A DNA stretch of 9,669 nt. Origin: an uncultured Eubacteriales bacterium. Its GTDB lineage: Bacteria; Bacillota_A; Clostridia; Christensenellales; Aristaeellaceae. Of this stretch, positions 5,711 to 9,669 are shown in pieces. The translations under genes and the position numbers were made by a program. A model generated the notes under the pieces. It was not told the origin of the DNA, ran no database searches, and saw nothing but the letters and a program-made list of their open reading frames with translations. Where the stretch lies: contig USEE01000031.1 in NCBI GenBank assembly GCA_900553645.1, forward strand, positions 1-9,669, read 5' to 3'. How positions within the stretch are numbered: the first letter of the stretch is position 1; each line of letters opens with the position of its first letter.

Positions 5711-5739
5711 TTGCACCATTTACGCGCGCATGATACAAT
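5711..5739 (+). promoter_or_regulatory. Sigma-A-type extended -10 promoter of secA
   Basis: TTGCAC (5711-5716) and TACAAT (5734-5739) are 17 bases apart, and TGA directly precedes the -10 (extended form). Transcription should start near 5746, giving a leader of about 60 bases. The leader contains a 5-bp GC hairpin, CGCGC (5755-5759) with GCGCG (5768-5772). Confidence 0.8.
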
Positions 5740-5806
5740 CAATTAAGATAATGGCGCGCGTATGGCTGCGCGTAAGAATAGAAGTAAGTCGCATGGAGGA
5801 CTTGAG

Positions 5807-8497
<2,691 letters not shown>

Positions 8498-8564
8498 GCC
8501 GCGAGGCTTGCTTCTCTCCGCAGGTTGATACCATAAATCCATATATTTTGAAGGGGATGATTTT

Positions 8565-9669
8565 GTGATAGAGTTCGAGCAGCATCGCACCGACCTTGCT
8601 CAGATCCGTAAACTTATCGCAGAGGCAGGTGAGTCACTTTGACGTCGCTAAATTAAAGCGCGACGCCGAAGAACTCGAAGCCGAAATGGGCGCGCCCGGA
8701 TTCTGGGATAATCTGGAGCACGCCAACTCCGTAAGCAAGCACATGAAGGCGATTGAGGGCAAGCTCAATCACTTCAAACACCTTAACGACAGTGCCGACG
8801 ATGTTGAGGCGATGATCGAGCTGGGCGACAGCGCAGACGATGCCGAGTTGGAGCACGAATGCGCCGAGGAGATAAAGCGCATTTATGCCGAGCTGGAGGA
8901 AATACGTCTTACCACGCTGCTAAACGGCGAGTATGACGAAAACGACGCACTGCTCAGCCTGCACGCGGGCGCGGGCGGAACCGAAGCCCAGGACTGGACG
9001 CAGATGCTGTACCGCATGTACACGTACTACTGCCAGAAGCACGGTTTTGAACTGAAGGAGATGGATTTGCTGGAGGGCGACGAGGCGGGCATCAAGTCGG
9101 TCACGTTCCAGGTATCGGGCGATTACGCGTACGGCTTTTTGAAGTGCGAGCGCGGCGTACACCGCCTGGTACGCATATCGCCGTTTGACGCGAATGCGCG
9201 TCGGCACACGTCGTTTGCGTCGCTAGACGTAGCGCCCATAATCGACGAGGATTCCAGCGCGCTGTTCAGCATGGAGGATGTACGTGTGGACACCTACCGC
9301 GCCAGCGGCAAGGGCGGCCAGCACGTTAACCGAACCGACTCGGCGGTACGCATGACGCACATACCCACGGGCATAGTTGTACAGTGCCAGAACGAGCGCA
9401 GTCAGATACAGAACCGCGAGACGTGCATACGCATGTTAACGGCGAAGTTAGCCGAGAAGCGCGAGCAGGAGCGTCAGGAGTTGCTTTCCGACGTAAAGGG
9501 CGAGCTGAAGAAGATCGAATGGGGCAGTCAGATTCGCTCCTACGTATTCCAGCCCTACACGATGGTAAAGGATCACCGCACCGATTACGAAGTAGGCAAC
9601 ATTCAAAGCGTAATGGACGGCAATCTTGACGGCTTCATAACGGCGTATCTACAAAAGGCCGCGGCCAAG
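8565..9669 (+). CDS. prfB: Peptide chain release factor 2, with +1 programmed frameshift, 3' end cut off
   Basis: RF2 recognises UGA and UAA stop codons and triggers peptide release on the ribosome. Reading is 8565-8639, then +1 shift, then 8641 to the window end: 25 plus 343 residues. Start is GTG 8565 with AAGGGGA (8551-8557) upstream. The zero frame stops at TGA 8640-8642. In the joined product the stop-reading tripeptide SPF falls at 205-207 and the catalytic GGQ at 250-252, the same numbers as in E. coli RF2, which confirms both the start and the shift. Residue 246 before GGQ is Ala, as in most RF2 proteins. The final visible residues (AYLQKAAAK) are typical of the RF2 C terminus, so only a few codons and the stop are missing. 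It probably shares the secA transcript. Confidence 0.97.
8627..8643 (+). promoter_or_regulatory. RF2 autoregulatory +1 frameshift site
   Basis: A Shine-Dalgarno-like AGGTGAG (8627-8633), a three-base spacer and the slippery CTT TGA C (8637-8643) reproduce the classical prfB recoding element. When RF2 is scarce, the ribosome pauses at UGA, slips +1 from CUU to UUU and continues at GAC (8641); when RF2 is abundant, a 25-residue peptide is released. The internal SD is less purine-rich than the E. coli AGGGGG. Confidence 0.95.

Noticed and set aside
5762..5806. ATG 5762 as an extended SecA start
   Set aside because: It has no ribosome binding site, and the extra residues are unlike SecA, whereas ATG 5807 has GGAGGA at six bases.
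8508..8547. Possible separate promoter for prfB
   Set aside because: Only poor -35/-10 pairs or wrong spacing are found; the 67-base gap without terminator fits co-transcription with secA.

Overview
The window is a GC-rich bacterial chromosome segment with all genes on the + strand. Extended -10 promoters, strong AGGAGG-type ribosome binding sites, an ECF-type queuosine-precursor transporter (QueT) behind a preQ1-I-like riboswitch, and the secA-prfB gene order suggest a high-GC, Clostridia-like Firmicute. That placement is inference. No transposase, integrase, tRNA, rRNA or CRISPR array is visible.

Region 1 (2-2276) is a tightly packed translation-modification operon. It holds the 3' part of tgt (tRNA-guanine transglycosylase), then a gene with nearly every signature of the Rmt/Arm 16S rRNA m7G1405 aminoglycoside-resistance methyltransferases, then rsmI (16S rRNA C1402 ribose methyltransferase). 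tgt and the Rmt-like gene overlap by ATGA, and rsmI starts two bases after the Rmt-like stop. Two neighbouring genes therefore encode enzymes expected to modify nucleotides three positions apart in helix 44 of the decoding site.

Region 2 (2277-3056) is a self-contained queT unit. It has an extended -10 promoter, a preQ1-I-like aptamer, a competing antiterminator and intrinsic terminator, queT itself and a second terminator. Region 3 (3067-3987) is a PF01048-family nucleosidase with its own promoter and terminator; the usual catalytic Asp of MTA/SAH nucleosidases is Asn here.

Region 4 (3988-5625) is a more AT-rich intergenic stretch followed by a promoter, a 5' inverted repeat, an MFS transporter of the organophosphate:phosphate antiporter type and a strong terminator. 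Region 5 (5711-9669) is a promoter, secA (complete) and prfB. Peptide release factor 2 is split by the classical +1 programmed frameshift and is cut by the window end only a few residues before its expected C terminus.

The main points of interest are the Rmt-like gene embedded in a housekeeping operon, the riboswitch-controlled queT with a readable switching mechanism, and a divergent Tgt. Together with queT and possibly the nucleosidase, Tgt suggests a queuosine salvage and modification neighbourhood.
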